Source: an uncultured Paracoccaceae bacterium (GTDB taxonomy: Bacteria; Pseudomonadota; Alphaproteobacteria; Rhodobacterales; Rhodobacteraceae). From it: a stretch of DNA of 14,771 nucleotides. Below are positions 7,139 to 14,771 of the stretch, piece by piece. Every line of letters starts with the position of its first letter. Within the stretch, counting starts at the first letter, position 1. The stretch covers positions 1-14,771 of the forward strand of contig CAKZNY010000400.1 in NCBI GenBank assembly GCA_937132145.1, in the 5' to 3' direction. A program made the translations under genes and the position numbers. The notes under the pieces were generated by a model. That model was not told where the DNA came from. It saw nothing but the letters and a program-made list of their open reading frames with translations, and searched no databases.

Positions 7139-8146
7139 TTAATACTCTTCGTCCAGTAACATGCGCGCGACGCGATTGGCAAAATAGGTCAAAACTCCGT
7201 CGCAACCGGCCCGCTTAAAAGCGCCAAGACTTTCGATCATAGCTTTGTCTTGGTCAATCCAGCCGTTCTGCCCAGCCGCACAAATCATCGCGTATTCCCC
7301 GCTGACTTGGTAGGCAAATGTTGGCACCCCAAATTCAGCTTTCACACGTTGGCACACGTCCAGATAGGGCATTCCGGGTTTGACCATGACCATGTCGGCC
7401 CCCTCGGACAGGTCTTTGGCGACCTCGCGCAAGGCCTCGTCTGAATTGGCGAAATCCATTTGATAGGTTTTCTTGTCACCCTTTAGGGCACCCGTGGCCC
7501 CGACCGCATCGCGAAACGGGCCGTAAAACGCGCTGGCGTATTTGGCGGAATAGCTCATGATTGCCACATCGGGAAAATCGTTAGCCTCCAGCGCTTGGCG
7601 CATAATCCCGATGCGCCCGTCCATCATATCACTTGGTCCAAGAATATCGGCACCCGCTTCGGCTTGCGCCAAGGTCTGTTTCGCCAGCGCCTCTAGCGTT
7701 TCATCGTTCAGAATAATTTCATCCCGCACCAGCCCGTCGTGGCCGTCGGAATTATACGGATCAAGCGCCACATCCAGCATAATACCTATGTCCGGCACCG
7801 CCGCCTTGATCGCGCGGGTCGCACGGTTAACCAAATTTTCAGGATTCCATGCCTCGGCCGCATCCGGCGTTTTGTCGGAGGCATCGGTGTAGGGAAACAG
7901 GGCGATTACCGGAATGCCAAGCGTCGCGGCCTCTTCGGCAGCTTGCACGGCCAGATCAATGCTAAGGCGATCAACACCGGGCAGCGAGGCCACAGGTTCG
8001 CGAACACCCTCACCACCGCGCACAAATATCGGCCAGATCAGGTCGGACACACTTAGCCGCGTTTCCTGCACAAGGCTGCGCATCCAAGGGGTGCGACGCA
8101 GGCGACGCGAACGGCTCATCGGGAAGGGGGCGTGGATTGGGTTCAT
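7139..8146 (-). CDS. hemB: Delta-aminolevulinic acid dehydratase (porphobilinogen synthase)
   Basis: HemB condenses two 5-aminolevulinate molecules to porphobilinogen in the cytoplasm, the second common step of haem and, where present, bacteriochlorophyll synthesis. The 335-residue protein is full length. The two Schiff-base lysines are K202 (SAKYASAFYGPFRDA) and K256 (MVKPGMPYLDV). The metal-site stretch is LDVALDPYNSDGHDG, with D125 and D129 in place of the cysteines of zinc enzymes. This is therefore the Asp-type site known from other alphaproteobacteria, which does not use catalytic zinc. The ATG at 8146 has GAGG upstream; an in-frame ATG at 8119 (MSRSRR) is less likely because family members carry a similar N-terminal extension. 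It shares a strand with ilvC, but a terminator lies between them. Confidence 0.97.
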   Translation of the reverse strand: MNPIHAPFPMSRSRRLRRTPWMRSLVQETRLSVSDLIWPIFVRGGEGVREPVASLPGVDRLSIDLAVQAAEEAATLGIPVIALFPYTDASDKTPDAAEAWNPENLVNRATRAIKAAVPDIGIMLDVALDPYNSDGHDGLVRDEIILNDETLEALAKQTLAQAEAGADILGPSDMMDGRIGIMRQALEANDFPDVAIMSYSAKYASAFYGPFRDAVGATGALKGDKKTYQMDFANSDEALREVAKDLSEGADMVMVKPGMPYLDVCQRVKAEFGVPTFAYQVSGEYAMICAAGQNGWIDQDKAMIESLGAFKRAGCDGVLTYFANRVARMLLDEEY

Positions 8147-8204
8147 AGCTGGCCTCGTTTTTCAGTTGCCTTATGGATGCCACGTCACGGGCAGGTTTGC
8201 CAAG

Positions 8205-8244
8205 GGTAAACGAAAATGGCCCGCCGAATTTGTTTCGACGGGCC
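8205..8244 (-). terminator. Rho-independent terminator after ilvC
   Basis: On the minus strand, 21 bases after the ilvC stop, GGCCCG (8244-8239) pairs with CGGGCC (8223-8218). TTCG (8237-8234) and CGAA (8228-8225) are paired the same way inside. One mismatch separates the two stems, and the loop is five bases. The hairpin is followed by ATTTTCGTTT. The strong GC stem and T-rich tail support termination of ilvC transcripts before hemB. Confidence 0.75.
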
Positions 8245-8265
8245 ATGTGTTACCAAGTGGTTACC

Positions 8266-9399
<1,134 letters not shown>

Positions 9400-9400
9400 C

Positions 9401-9406
9401 TATAAT
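9401..9406 (+). promoter_or_regulatory. Perfect TATAAT -10 box in front of the first lrp gene
   Basis: TATAAT at 9401-9406 is a perfect -10 element 11 bases before the ATG at 9418. No good -35 hexamer lies 16-18 bases upstream; that position is an A-rich run shared with the ilvC promoter. A normal start distance would place the transcript end near 9413, giving a leader of only about five bases. Confidence 0.55.
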
Positions 9407-9417
9407 ACGGAAAACTA

Positions 9418-9876
9418 ATGCAACTAGATGACATGGATCACCGCCTCTTGCGATTATTGCAAGAAGACGCAACACAATCGATTGCGGAACTGGCAAACAA
9501 AGCAGGCATGTCCGCGGGCACCTGTTGGCGTAGAATCGAAAAACTGGAGGCCGCGGGCGTAATACGCGGCCGCAAAATCGTGATAGATTACGCTAAACTT
9601 GGTTATGCGGTTCTGGTATTCCTTCGCATCACGCTAGACAAAACCAACGGGAATGCGTTCGAGGAGTTCATCCAGAAAGCCCGAAAAATCCCCGAGGTCG
9701 AAGCCATTCAAACCCTGCTTGGACGCGTCGATATACGAATGGACGTGCGCGCGCGCGATTTGAAACATTACCACGAAATTTACAGATCACGCGTTTTGGC
9801 CCTGCCACATATCACCGATATCGAGGCGTTGATGCTGGTGTCCGAAATCAAGAACACCGAAAGGTTGGCCATATGA
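9418..9876 (+). CDS. Lrp/AsnC family transcriptional regulator, first of a tandem pair
   Basis: This 152-residue protein has the standard Lrp/AsnC layout. An N-terminal helix-turn-helix lies at about residues 4-50 (LDDMDHRLLRLLQEDA, then IAELANKAGMSAGTCWRRI), followed by a RAM effector-binding and oligomerisation domain at about 65-145. The effector loop reads LGRVDIRMDV (101-110), instead of the more usual G-x-Y-D-Y pattern found in its neighbour. The stop codon overlaps the start of the second lrp gene in ATGA, so the two are translationally coupled. The gene is divergent from ilvC with 129 bases between starts, which suggests control of ilvC and of itself. The effector is unknown; leucine or another amino acid would be typical of the family. 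There is no strong ribosome site before the ATG. Confidence 0.93.
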   Translation: MQLDDMDHRLLRLLQEDATQSIAELANKAGMSAGTCWRRIEKLEAAGVIRGRKIVIDYAKLGYAVLVFLRITLDKTNGNAFEEFIQKARKIPEVEAIQTLLGRVDIRMDVRARDLKHYHEIYRSRVLALPHITDIEALMLVSEIKNTERLAI

Positions 9877-10334
9877 TTGTGGACATTGATGATATAGATC
9901 GCGCGATTTTGCGAACCCTTCAGCAAGACGGCGGTCTAAGCGCCAAGGACGTAGGTGCCAAGGTCGGCCTGTCGCAACCCGCAGCGTGGCGGCGGATTAA
10001 GCGGCTTGAGGATTCCGGTATTATTAATGGCCGCATTATCATCCTTGATCGCGAAAAACTGGGGTTTGACGTGGTTGTGTATCTGGGGGTGAAACTGATG
10101 ACCAAAGGCCGCGTTAGCCTCGATGATTTTGAGCGCGCCGTTTGTGCCATCCCAGAAGTGCAACTGGTGCAGCATGTTTTGGGTGTTTACGATTACCGCC
10201 TCAAAGTTGTTGCGCGTGATTTGTCGGATTTTGAACGCATATTAAGGCGCAGAATCATGACGTTACCGGGGGTTGGTAATGTAGAATCAAACGTATTGCT
10301 GTCAGAAGAAAAAGCCGTGGGTACGGCGATCTAA
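9873..10334 (+). CDS. Lrp/AsnC family transcriptional regulator, second of a tandem pair
   Basis: This 153-residue protein is a paralogue of the preceding gene, with the same layout. The helix-turn-helix contains LSAKDVGAKVGLSQPAAWRR (residues 22-41), and the RAM domain contains LGVYDYRLKV (103-112), the usual family pattern. Its ATG overlaps the upstream stop by four bases, so the two proteins should be made together, allowing homo- or hetero-oligomers. The stop TAA at 10332-10334 overlaps the TAG of the convergent ubiH-like gene. Pairs of Lrp genes beside ilvC are, as far as I recall, a recurring arrangement in this order of bacteria; I could not check this. Regulation of branched-chain amino acid genes is inferred only from position. 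Confidence 0.93.
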   Translation: MIVDIDDIDRAILRTLQQDGGLSAKDVGAKVGLSQPAAWRRIKRLEDSGIINGRIIILDREKLGFDVVVYLGVKLMTKGRVSLDDFERAVCAIPEVQLVQHVLGVYDYRLKVVARDLSDFERILRRRIMTLPGVGNVESNVLLSEEKAVGTAI

Positions 10335-11536
10335 GCCCCTAATCCGGCTTTCATCACCGCTTTTCGCAGCGGCTCGAACCCGTATAACATCTTTAAACCG
10401 GCCCGTCGTAGATCGCGCAAGTTTTGTGACTGCGCCATTGCCGCGCGGTTCAAAACATCAACACCCTTGATACGGGCCGCCATGTCTGGCCAGCGCGTGC
10501 GGTGATATTCGCGTAAAACCTCGGGCGCGCCGAAGTCTTTGCCTGCATCCCGCGCCTCTGTGGTTAAGCTAACCAGTGTCGCCAAATCGGCGAGGCTCAT
10601 GTTCAAACCTTGTGCGCCGATGGGCGGAATGACGTGCGCGGCCTCGGCCAGCAGTGCTGTTCGAGGGCCGTATAAATGCGAGGCCCGCTGCGCGATGATC
10701 GGCCAAAGGTTGCGCTTGCTGGCCAGTTCCAGCTGACCAAGTACACCGCAAGCACGAAGGTTTAGCGCTGTGTTGAATTCGGCCACAGACATTTTTTGCA
10801 AGGTATCCGCGTTCGGCCCCGTATCCATCCAGACAACGGCGCAGTGATGCACGCCGTCTTGGTCGGGCAGCGGCACAAGCGTGAAAGGCCCGCCAGAGCG
10901 GTGAATTTCGGTCGAAATATTCTCGTGTGGAAATTCGCACCGCACGTTGAAAACCAAAGCCTTCTGGCCGTAACGCCATGTTTTGATGCCAATTCCAAGC
11001 TGCTCGCGGATAAGGGAATTGCGCCCGTCCGCCGCCACAACCATTTTGGCCCGCACTTGGCGACCATCGGAAAGGTTCACCAAGGCCTCGTTTATGCGGG
11101 GCGTAATGCGGTCTACTTTGACGGGGGATTCAAGGCGCGCCGTCGGCAGTTCAGCGATATGGGCAACCATCTCGCGGCGCAACAGCCAATTGGGAAGATT
11201 ATAGCCAAATGCTTCGCGATCAATATCATGGGCATCAAAATTGGCTTGCTCGCGGATGCCGTGATCTTCGCCGCCGGAATCGACAATCCGCATTATTCGA
11301 AGGGGGGCTGCATATGTCTCCAAGCGCGGCCAAAGCCCTGATTGTTTTAATAATGCGACGGAGGGCAGCAAAAACGCGGTGCTACGCAAATCCGCGCCCT
11401 CGGCGTTTATGTCTGTGATAGGCGGCACTGGATCAACGCACATAGTGTCAAAACCCGCAGCAGCGAATGCCGCCGTGGCACAAAGGCCGGCAACGCCGCC
11501 GCCTGCAACCAGAATGTCTGTTTCGATACGTTCCAT
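10331..11536 (-). CDS. UbiH/UbiF/Coq6 family FAD-dependent hydroxylase
   Basis: This 401-residue flavin monooxygenase belongs to the family that hydroxylates the aromatic ring of ubiquinone precursors. The N-terminal FAD motif is GGGVAGLCA (12-20). The DG motif is VVAADGRNSLIREQL (166-180). The second FAD-binding motif is AEAAHVIPPIGAQGLN (297-312), in which the usual Gly-Asp before AAH is replaced by Ala-Glu. I recall this substitution in roseobacter relatives, so it is probably a subfamily trait rather than decay. Which ring position is hydroxylated cannot be told from sequence, so I give no symbol. The ATG at 11536 follows an AGGGGCG ribosome site and lies 13 bases after the stop of the HAD gene, so the two form an operon. 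The 3' end overlaps lrp2 by four bases tail to tail. Confidence 0.9.
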   Translation of the reverse strand: MERIETDILVAGGGVAGLCATAAFAAAGFDTMCVDPVPPITDINAEGADLRSTAFLLPSVALLKQSGLWPRLETYAAPLRIMRIVDSGGEDHGIREQANFDAHDIDREAFGYNLPNWLLRREMVAHIAELPTARLESPVKVDRITPRINEALVNLSDGRQVRAKMVVAADGRNSLIREQLGIGIKTWRYGQKALVFNVRCEFPHENISTEIHRSGGPFTLVPLPDQDGVHHCAVVWMDTGPNADTLQKMSVAEFNTALNLRACGVLGQLELASKRNLWPIIAQRASHLYGPRTALLAEAAHVIPPIGAQGLNMSLADLATLVSLTTEARDAGKDFGAPEVLREYHRTRWPDMAARIKGVDVLNRAAMAQSQNLRDLRRAGLKMLYGFEPLRKAVMKAGLGA

Positions 11537-11549
11537 ATGCGCCCCTAAT

Positions 11550-12194
11550 TCACCGGACCAGCTGCGTCAAAAACGCGGTCAAATCTTCGGTTTGGTGGTG
11601 GATGTGTGGCGCGAATTCCTCGGGGCCGACCAGTACGGTTTTCATGCCCATCTGATGTGGAATGGCGAGGTTGCGGATGTCATCCTCGAACATCGCGGCA
11701 CGTTTCGTTTCGATACCATCGGTGGTGAATATCTTCTGAAAGGCCGCTAAATCGGGTTTAGGTGTGTAACCGGCGTCTTCAACACCATAAATCGCATCAA
11801 AAACCCCACCTAACCCGAGCGCATTTGAAACGCCTTCGCCGTGTGCCCGCGAACCGTTGGTATAAATGATTTTACGCCCCGGCAGGGCGGAAATAGCGGC
11901 GCGAAGGGCGGGTGATGCCTCGATATTGCTTAGGTCCAGCTGGTGCACCTCGAGCAGATATGGATCAGGGTCAATATTATGCACCTGCATCAAACCCGCC
12001 AGCGTCGTCCCGTATTCCTTCCAGTATTTCTGCCGCAATATGTGAGCGGTTTGCGCGTCAACATTCAGCTCGCGCATAACATAATTGGCCATTAGCCTTT
12101 CGATTTGATCAAAAAGGCGGGCTTGAGGGGGATATAGGGTGTTGTCGAGATCAAAAACCCAATAATCTACATGTGTGAACGCGTCATATGACAT
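11550..12194 (-). CDS. HAD-family hydrolase, pyrimidine 5'-nucleotidase type (SDT1-like)
   Basis: This 214-residue protein is a haloacid-dehalogenase-type phosphatase. Motif I is DLDNTLYP (15-22), giving nucleophile D15 and acid/base D17. Motif II is T112-N113-G in IIYTNGS. The motif III lysine is K146 (TPKPD). Motif IV is FEDDIRN (169-175). The combination of DLDNTLYP, the helical cap after residue 25 and FEDxxRN is typical of the pyrimidine 5'-nucleotidase (SDT1/PHM8-like) branch, which dephosphorylates nucleoside monophosphates; the true substrate is uncertain. I chose ATG at 12194 over an in-frame TTG at 12200. No strong ribosome site is visible. It is the first gene of a two-gene operon with the UbiH-type hydroxylase and is divergent from the GntR gene. 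Confidence 0.9.
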   Translation of the reverse strand: MSYDAFTHVDYWVFDLDNTLYPPQARLFDQIERLMANYVMRELNVDAQTAHILRQKYWKEYGTTLAGLMQVHNIDPDPYLLEVHQLDLSNIEASPALRAAISALPGRKIIYTNGSRAHGEGVSNALGLGGVFDAIYGVEDAGYTPKPDLAAFQKIFTTDGIETKRAAMFEDDIRNLAIPHQMGMKTVLVGPEEFAPHIHHQTEDLTAFLTQLVR

Positions 12195-12331
12195 GCCCAA
12201 TTGTTACCGTGGACGAGGGGGCGCGGCAACGGAAATCGGGAAAATTCTGGCAACAAAACGGGTGCCAAACGCAACGACAAGGCGGGTAATCACAGCAACG
12301 CCGTTGATACCTTGCGAAATTCTTTACCCGA

Positions 12332-12354
12332 TTGTAACCTTTACTAAATTACAA
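12332..12354. promoter_or_regulatory. Nested inverted repeat upstream of the gntR gene, candidate operator
   Basis: TTGTAA at 12332-12337 and TTACAA at 12349-12354 are perfect inverted arms 11 bases apart. Inside lies a second perfect odd palindrome, TTTACTAAA at 12340-12348, with its centre one base off the outer centre. The right arm overlaps the ribosome site AAAGGA (12353-12358), so a bound protein could block transcription or initiation. Placement directly before a GntR/FCD gene fits autoregulation. Confidence 0.5.
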
Positions 12355-12366
12355 AGGATTTGCCGG

Positions 12367-13005
12367 ATGGGCGATGTGCCAACTCAAAACAAAGATGCGT
12401 ATACGCTGGTTCTCGCCGCGATTGACGAGGGGGTCTATCTGCCCGGCGATCGTCTGGTGGAATCCGAATTGGCGGAGCGGTTCGGCGTTTCCCGCACGCC
12501 TGTTCGCGAAGCCTTGCAGCGGTTGGAGACGCAATCGGTGCTGGTGCGGGACGGGCGATCCATGGTGGTATCATCGCTGGACCATGACCAATTAGGCGAG
12601 CTTTACGTTGTTCGCGCCGAACTGGAAGCCTTGGCCGCGCGCCTCGCCGCCCAACACGCCGCACCGGAAGAGGTTCGGGTTTTGCGCGCAATGGTGACCC
12701 AGGACATGACGCTGTTAGGGCAGCCCCAATCACTGTCGCGCGCAAACCGACGTTTTCACAAGCAATTGCATCTTGCAAGCCACAACCGGTATTTGATCCA
12801 GCAATTGAAGATGGTGCATCGAACGATGGCCTTGATGGCAACGACGACTTTTGCCGTTGAGGGGCGTGACGTGGTTGCGCTGGACGAACATTCAAAAATC
12901 GTGGAAGCAATAGAGAACGGTGACGGGGATGCGGCGGCGGCAGCGCTCAAGGATCATATTTCCATGGCATATCAAACGCGCCTTATGACCAATGCGGATA
13001 GCTAA
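12367..13005 (+). CDS. GntR family transcriptional regulator, FCD (FadR) subfamily
   Basis: This 212-residue protein has an N-terminal winged helix at about 8-72, with the subfamily signature GDRLVESELAERFGVSRTPV near 27-46 followed by REALQRLE. A C-terminal helical FCD ligand-binding domain occupies about 75-205. Candidate metal or ligand residues are D73 or nearby, H131 in RRFH, H175 in DEH and H197 in KDH. Such proteins usually repress genes for organic-acid, sugar-acid or amino-acid catabolism and respond to a carboxylate, but the ligand here is unknown. The frame is open from 12175, but I chose ATG at 12367 because AAAGGA (12353-12358) precedes it by eight bases and the upstream part looks non-coding. 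No catabolic operon is adjacent, so the target is not obvious. The 3' end overlaps the convergent glycosyltransferase gene by four bases. Confidence 0.93.
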   Translation: MGDVPTQNKDAYTLVLAAIDEGVYLPGDRLVESELAERFGVSRTPVREALQRLETQSVLVRDGRSMVVSSLDHDQLGELYVVRAELEALAARLAAQHAAPEEVRVLRAMVTQDMTLLGQPQSLSRANRRFHKQLHLASHNRYLIQQLKMVHRTMALMATTTFAVEGRDVVALDEHSKIVEAIENGDGDAAAAALKDHISMAYQTRLMTNADS

Positions 13006-14732
13006 TCATCCTCGTCGTTGCGGCCATGGAAGGTTTTGTCCCAGTAGAAGGGGGCGAAAAACAACTCTGCCAAGGCTTTATATGATGCCAGCATTCCTAA
13101 GGGCCAGTAGAGTGGTAACATCAAAATATACGGTATTAAATGTCGTAAATGTTTGTGCATTGTGGCCTTCAAGATGGACGTTAACATCACCACTTGGCCG
13201 CTGATCATGACAAAGGCAAACATCCACCACAGCGTTGTGGGGATGACATTTACGGGTATGATTGGGATGTAAAAATGCGCCAGCCACAAAGCCCAGAAAA
13301 CCGGAGCGGCGAGGAATGCACTTAACCCGCCAAGCAAGATTACTTGAAAACTGATGAACCCCGTTAATCCCAGATCGCGGAACAATCCGGCGGGGTCTCG
13401 CATGTGGGTTGTCCAAGTCATGGCGAACCCCTTTAGCCACCTTGATCGCTGTCGAATCCATGCGACGGGCAGGTTGTTTGCTTCCTCCCAAGTGGTGGTG
13501 TTAACCATTTCGCAACGATACCCGAAACGGGCGAGGCGCATTCCAAGGTCGGCATCCTCGGTCACGTTATGGGCATCCCAACCGCCGATTTCCTCCAGAA
13601 TACTGCGGCGGAAAAATACGGTCGTGCCCCCAAGCGGAATCGGCAGGCCGAGGTTTTGAATACCCTTTAGAATGACGCGGAACCACGTGGCGTATTCGAT
13701 AGTGAAGCATCGTGACAACCAGTTGCTGCGGCTATTGTAAAAATCCAGATACCCTTGCAGGCAGGCGACATTCGCGGGGGCTGCCAGAAAATGCGCCGCG
13801 ATCTTCAGGATTTGATCAGGGTCCGGTCGATCTTCGGCGTCATAAATCCCGATGATGTCCCCCGTGCAGTACGGCAGCGCGTAGTTCATGGCCTTGGGTT
13901 TGGTTTGCAACCAGTCTTTGGGCACCGTGATACATTGGATGAAATCGGGCAGGGTAAGGCGCGCGAGGGCGCTGGCCGTTAGCGTATCGACCTCCTCCAA
14001 CAGGAATTTTATTTCTAGAAGTTCGTGCGGGTATTCAAGCTTTTCCAGCGTGCTGATTAGCCGTGACAGAACGGCATCCTCTTTGAACAACGGCACCAGA
14101 ATCGTAACTTTTAACGTCGGCTTATTTGCAGGAATGGTGGACGCAGAATTCGGCAACCAATAGGGCAAGGCGGTGTCTTTTTCCCATGATACAAGCGCGG
14201 AAACCCGCAGGAGGGTTGTTGCGAAGTTGGCGATCATCACCCAAATCAGCAATCCCAGCAGCCACAAATCGGGGAAGGCAACCAAGGTGGTTGTTACAAA
14301 CGCCAATCCGATAATAAACTTTAGTTTGAACGGTTTAATGCGAAAATCACGGCAGCTGTATTCTTCGGGGCAAAGATCGCGCGCGGTTTCCAGCTTCGCG
14401 GTGGTTATATGTTTGGTAATGTATTGCCGGATAAGCGCAGGGTCTGCGGCAAGAAAATTGACATGCCTGATCCCGTCGGGCGGTTGGGGTGCATTGATTT
14501 CGGCTTTACCCACGACATAAACCAACCGCTGGCCAAACCTGCGCCACGGGATGATTTCTGCGGCTAACAATTTGTTAAGGTCTTCACCAATCAACAGGGT
14601 CTCGTCAGGCGGAGTAGCCCGCAGATCGATTTGAAGATCGCCTACATCCACACGAAGACTAATGGCCGACAGCGGGGGTGGGCGTTTTAAGTCTGGCTCG
14701 ACAAGGATCTGGTGCAGATTAGTTAGGGACAC
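13002..14732 (-). CDS. Membrane family-2 glycosyltransferase with N-terminal MshEN-like region
   Basis: This 576-residue processive-type glycosyltransferase sits in the inner membrane. Residues 46-115 resemble the type II secretion GspE N-terminal (MshEN-like) domain found in roseobacter relatives; this is my weakest domain call. Two spans follow at about 137-178, then a GT-A domain with VTILVPLFKED (209-219), DAEDRPDPD (298-306), TEDADLGMRL (391-400) and the QRSRW motif (428-432). Three or four further spans occupy 457-556. This layout is like cellulose or glucan synthases, so polymerisation of an exported polysaccharide is plausible; the sugar is unknown. The C-terminus is acidic (GRNDEDD). 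The start is GTG at 14732, as the frame is closed by a stop 21 bases upstream and no good ATG follows; the ribosome site is weak. No partner export genes are visible. Confidence 0.88.
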   Translation of the reverse strand: MSLTNLHQILVEPDLKRPPPLSAISLRVDVGDLQIDLRATPPDETLLIGEDLNKLLAAEIIPWRRFGQRLVYVVGKAEINAPQPPDGIRHVNFLAADPALIRQYITKHITTAKLETARDLCPEEYSCRDFRIKPFKLKFIIGLAFVTTTLVAFPDLWLLGLLIWVMIANFATTLLRVSALVSWEKDTALPYWLPNSASTIPANKPTLKVTILVPLFKEDAVLSRLISTLEKLEYPHELLEIKFLLEEVDTLTASALARLTLPDFIQCITVPKDWLQTKPKAMNYALPYCTGDIIGIYDAEDRPDPDQILKIAAHFLAAPANVACLQGYLDFYNSRSNWLSRCFTIEYATWFRVILKGIQNLGLPIPLGGTTVFFRRSILEEIGGWDAHNVTEDADLGMRLARFGYRCEMVNTTTWEEANNLPVAWIRQRSRWLKGFAMTWTTHMRDPAGLFRDLGLTGFISFQVILLGGLSAFLAAPVFWALWLAHFYIPIIPVNVIPTTLWWMFAFVMISGQVVMLTSILKATMHKHLRHLIPYILMLPLYWPLGMLASYKALAELFFAPFYWDKTFHGRNDEDD

Positions 14733-14771
14733 AACGAATACTCGGCTAATTTAAGCCAAGATACCTTCATT

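Noticed and set aside
10796..11341. 181-codon plus-strand frame opposite the UbiH-type gene
   Set aside because: Shadow of a well-supported gene; no ribosome site or family signature.
12175..12366. 64-codon in-frame extension upstream of the GntR start
   Set aside because: The AAAGGA ribosome site before 12367, the normal family N-terminus at that point, and the inverted repeat within the extension all argue that this is control DNA.

Overview
The window looks like ordinary core chromosome of an alphaproteobacterium, most likely a Rhodobacterales (roseobacter-type) member with moderate GC. The support is protein-level: an M23 peptidase with the roseobacter-type N-terminal region (FLPEQ motif, one membrane span, coiled coil), a dihydrolipoyl dehydrogenase with the alphaproteobacterial GICLNWGCIP redox motif, a HemB with the Asp-type metal site (DVALD), two tandem Lrp/AsnC regulators facing ilvC, and a UbiH-type hydroxylase with the AEAAH variant of the second flavin motif. 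I cannot name a genus. Codon use and composition look even across the window, and I see no insertion sequence, integrase, phage gene, rRNA, tRNA or CRISPR array.

Layout. Positions 1-1852, minus strand: a cell-wall M23 peptidase cut by the window start, and the thiol peroxidase bcp upstream of it. Positions 1969-6472, plus strand: queA (queuosine tRNA modification), an MFS transporter, a DUF924 protein, and lpdA (E3 of the pyruvate dehydrogenase type). Positions 6474-9288, minus strand: a short Tat-exported SYLF protein, hemB (porphobilinogen synthase) and ilvC (ketol-acid reductoisomerase). Positions 9418-10334, plus strand: two Lrp/AsnC regulators overlapping by four bases and divergent from ilvC. 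Positions 10331-12194, minus strand: a HAD pyrimidine 5'-nucleotidase-like gene followed 13 bases later by a UbiH/UbiF hydroxylase. Positions 12367-13005, plus strand: a GntR/FCD regulator. Positions 13002-14732, minus strand: a membrane family-2 glycosyltransferase.

Genes fill nearly everything. The longest gap is about 170 bases (12195-12366), so no gene-free stretch exceeds 300 bases. All three convergent gene pairs (lpdA/SYLF, lrp2/ubiH, gntR/glycosyltransferase) have no usable space between them: stops are one base apart in the first and overlap by four bases (CTAA) in the other two.

How the genes work together. Most are unrelated housekeeping functions (tRNA modification, pyruvate oxidation, haem, branched-chain amino acids, ubiquinone). 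The best-supported local circuit is ilvC with the Lrp pair, which share a 129-base divergent control region holding a good ilvC promoter and a TATAAT box directly in front of the first lrp gene. A second likely local control point is a nested inverted repeat just upstream of the GntR gene, suggesting autoregulation. I did not find a convincing undescribed multi-gene system; the points worth a second look are mostly regulatory DNA and residue-level departures from family norms.
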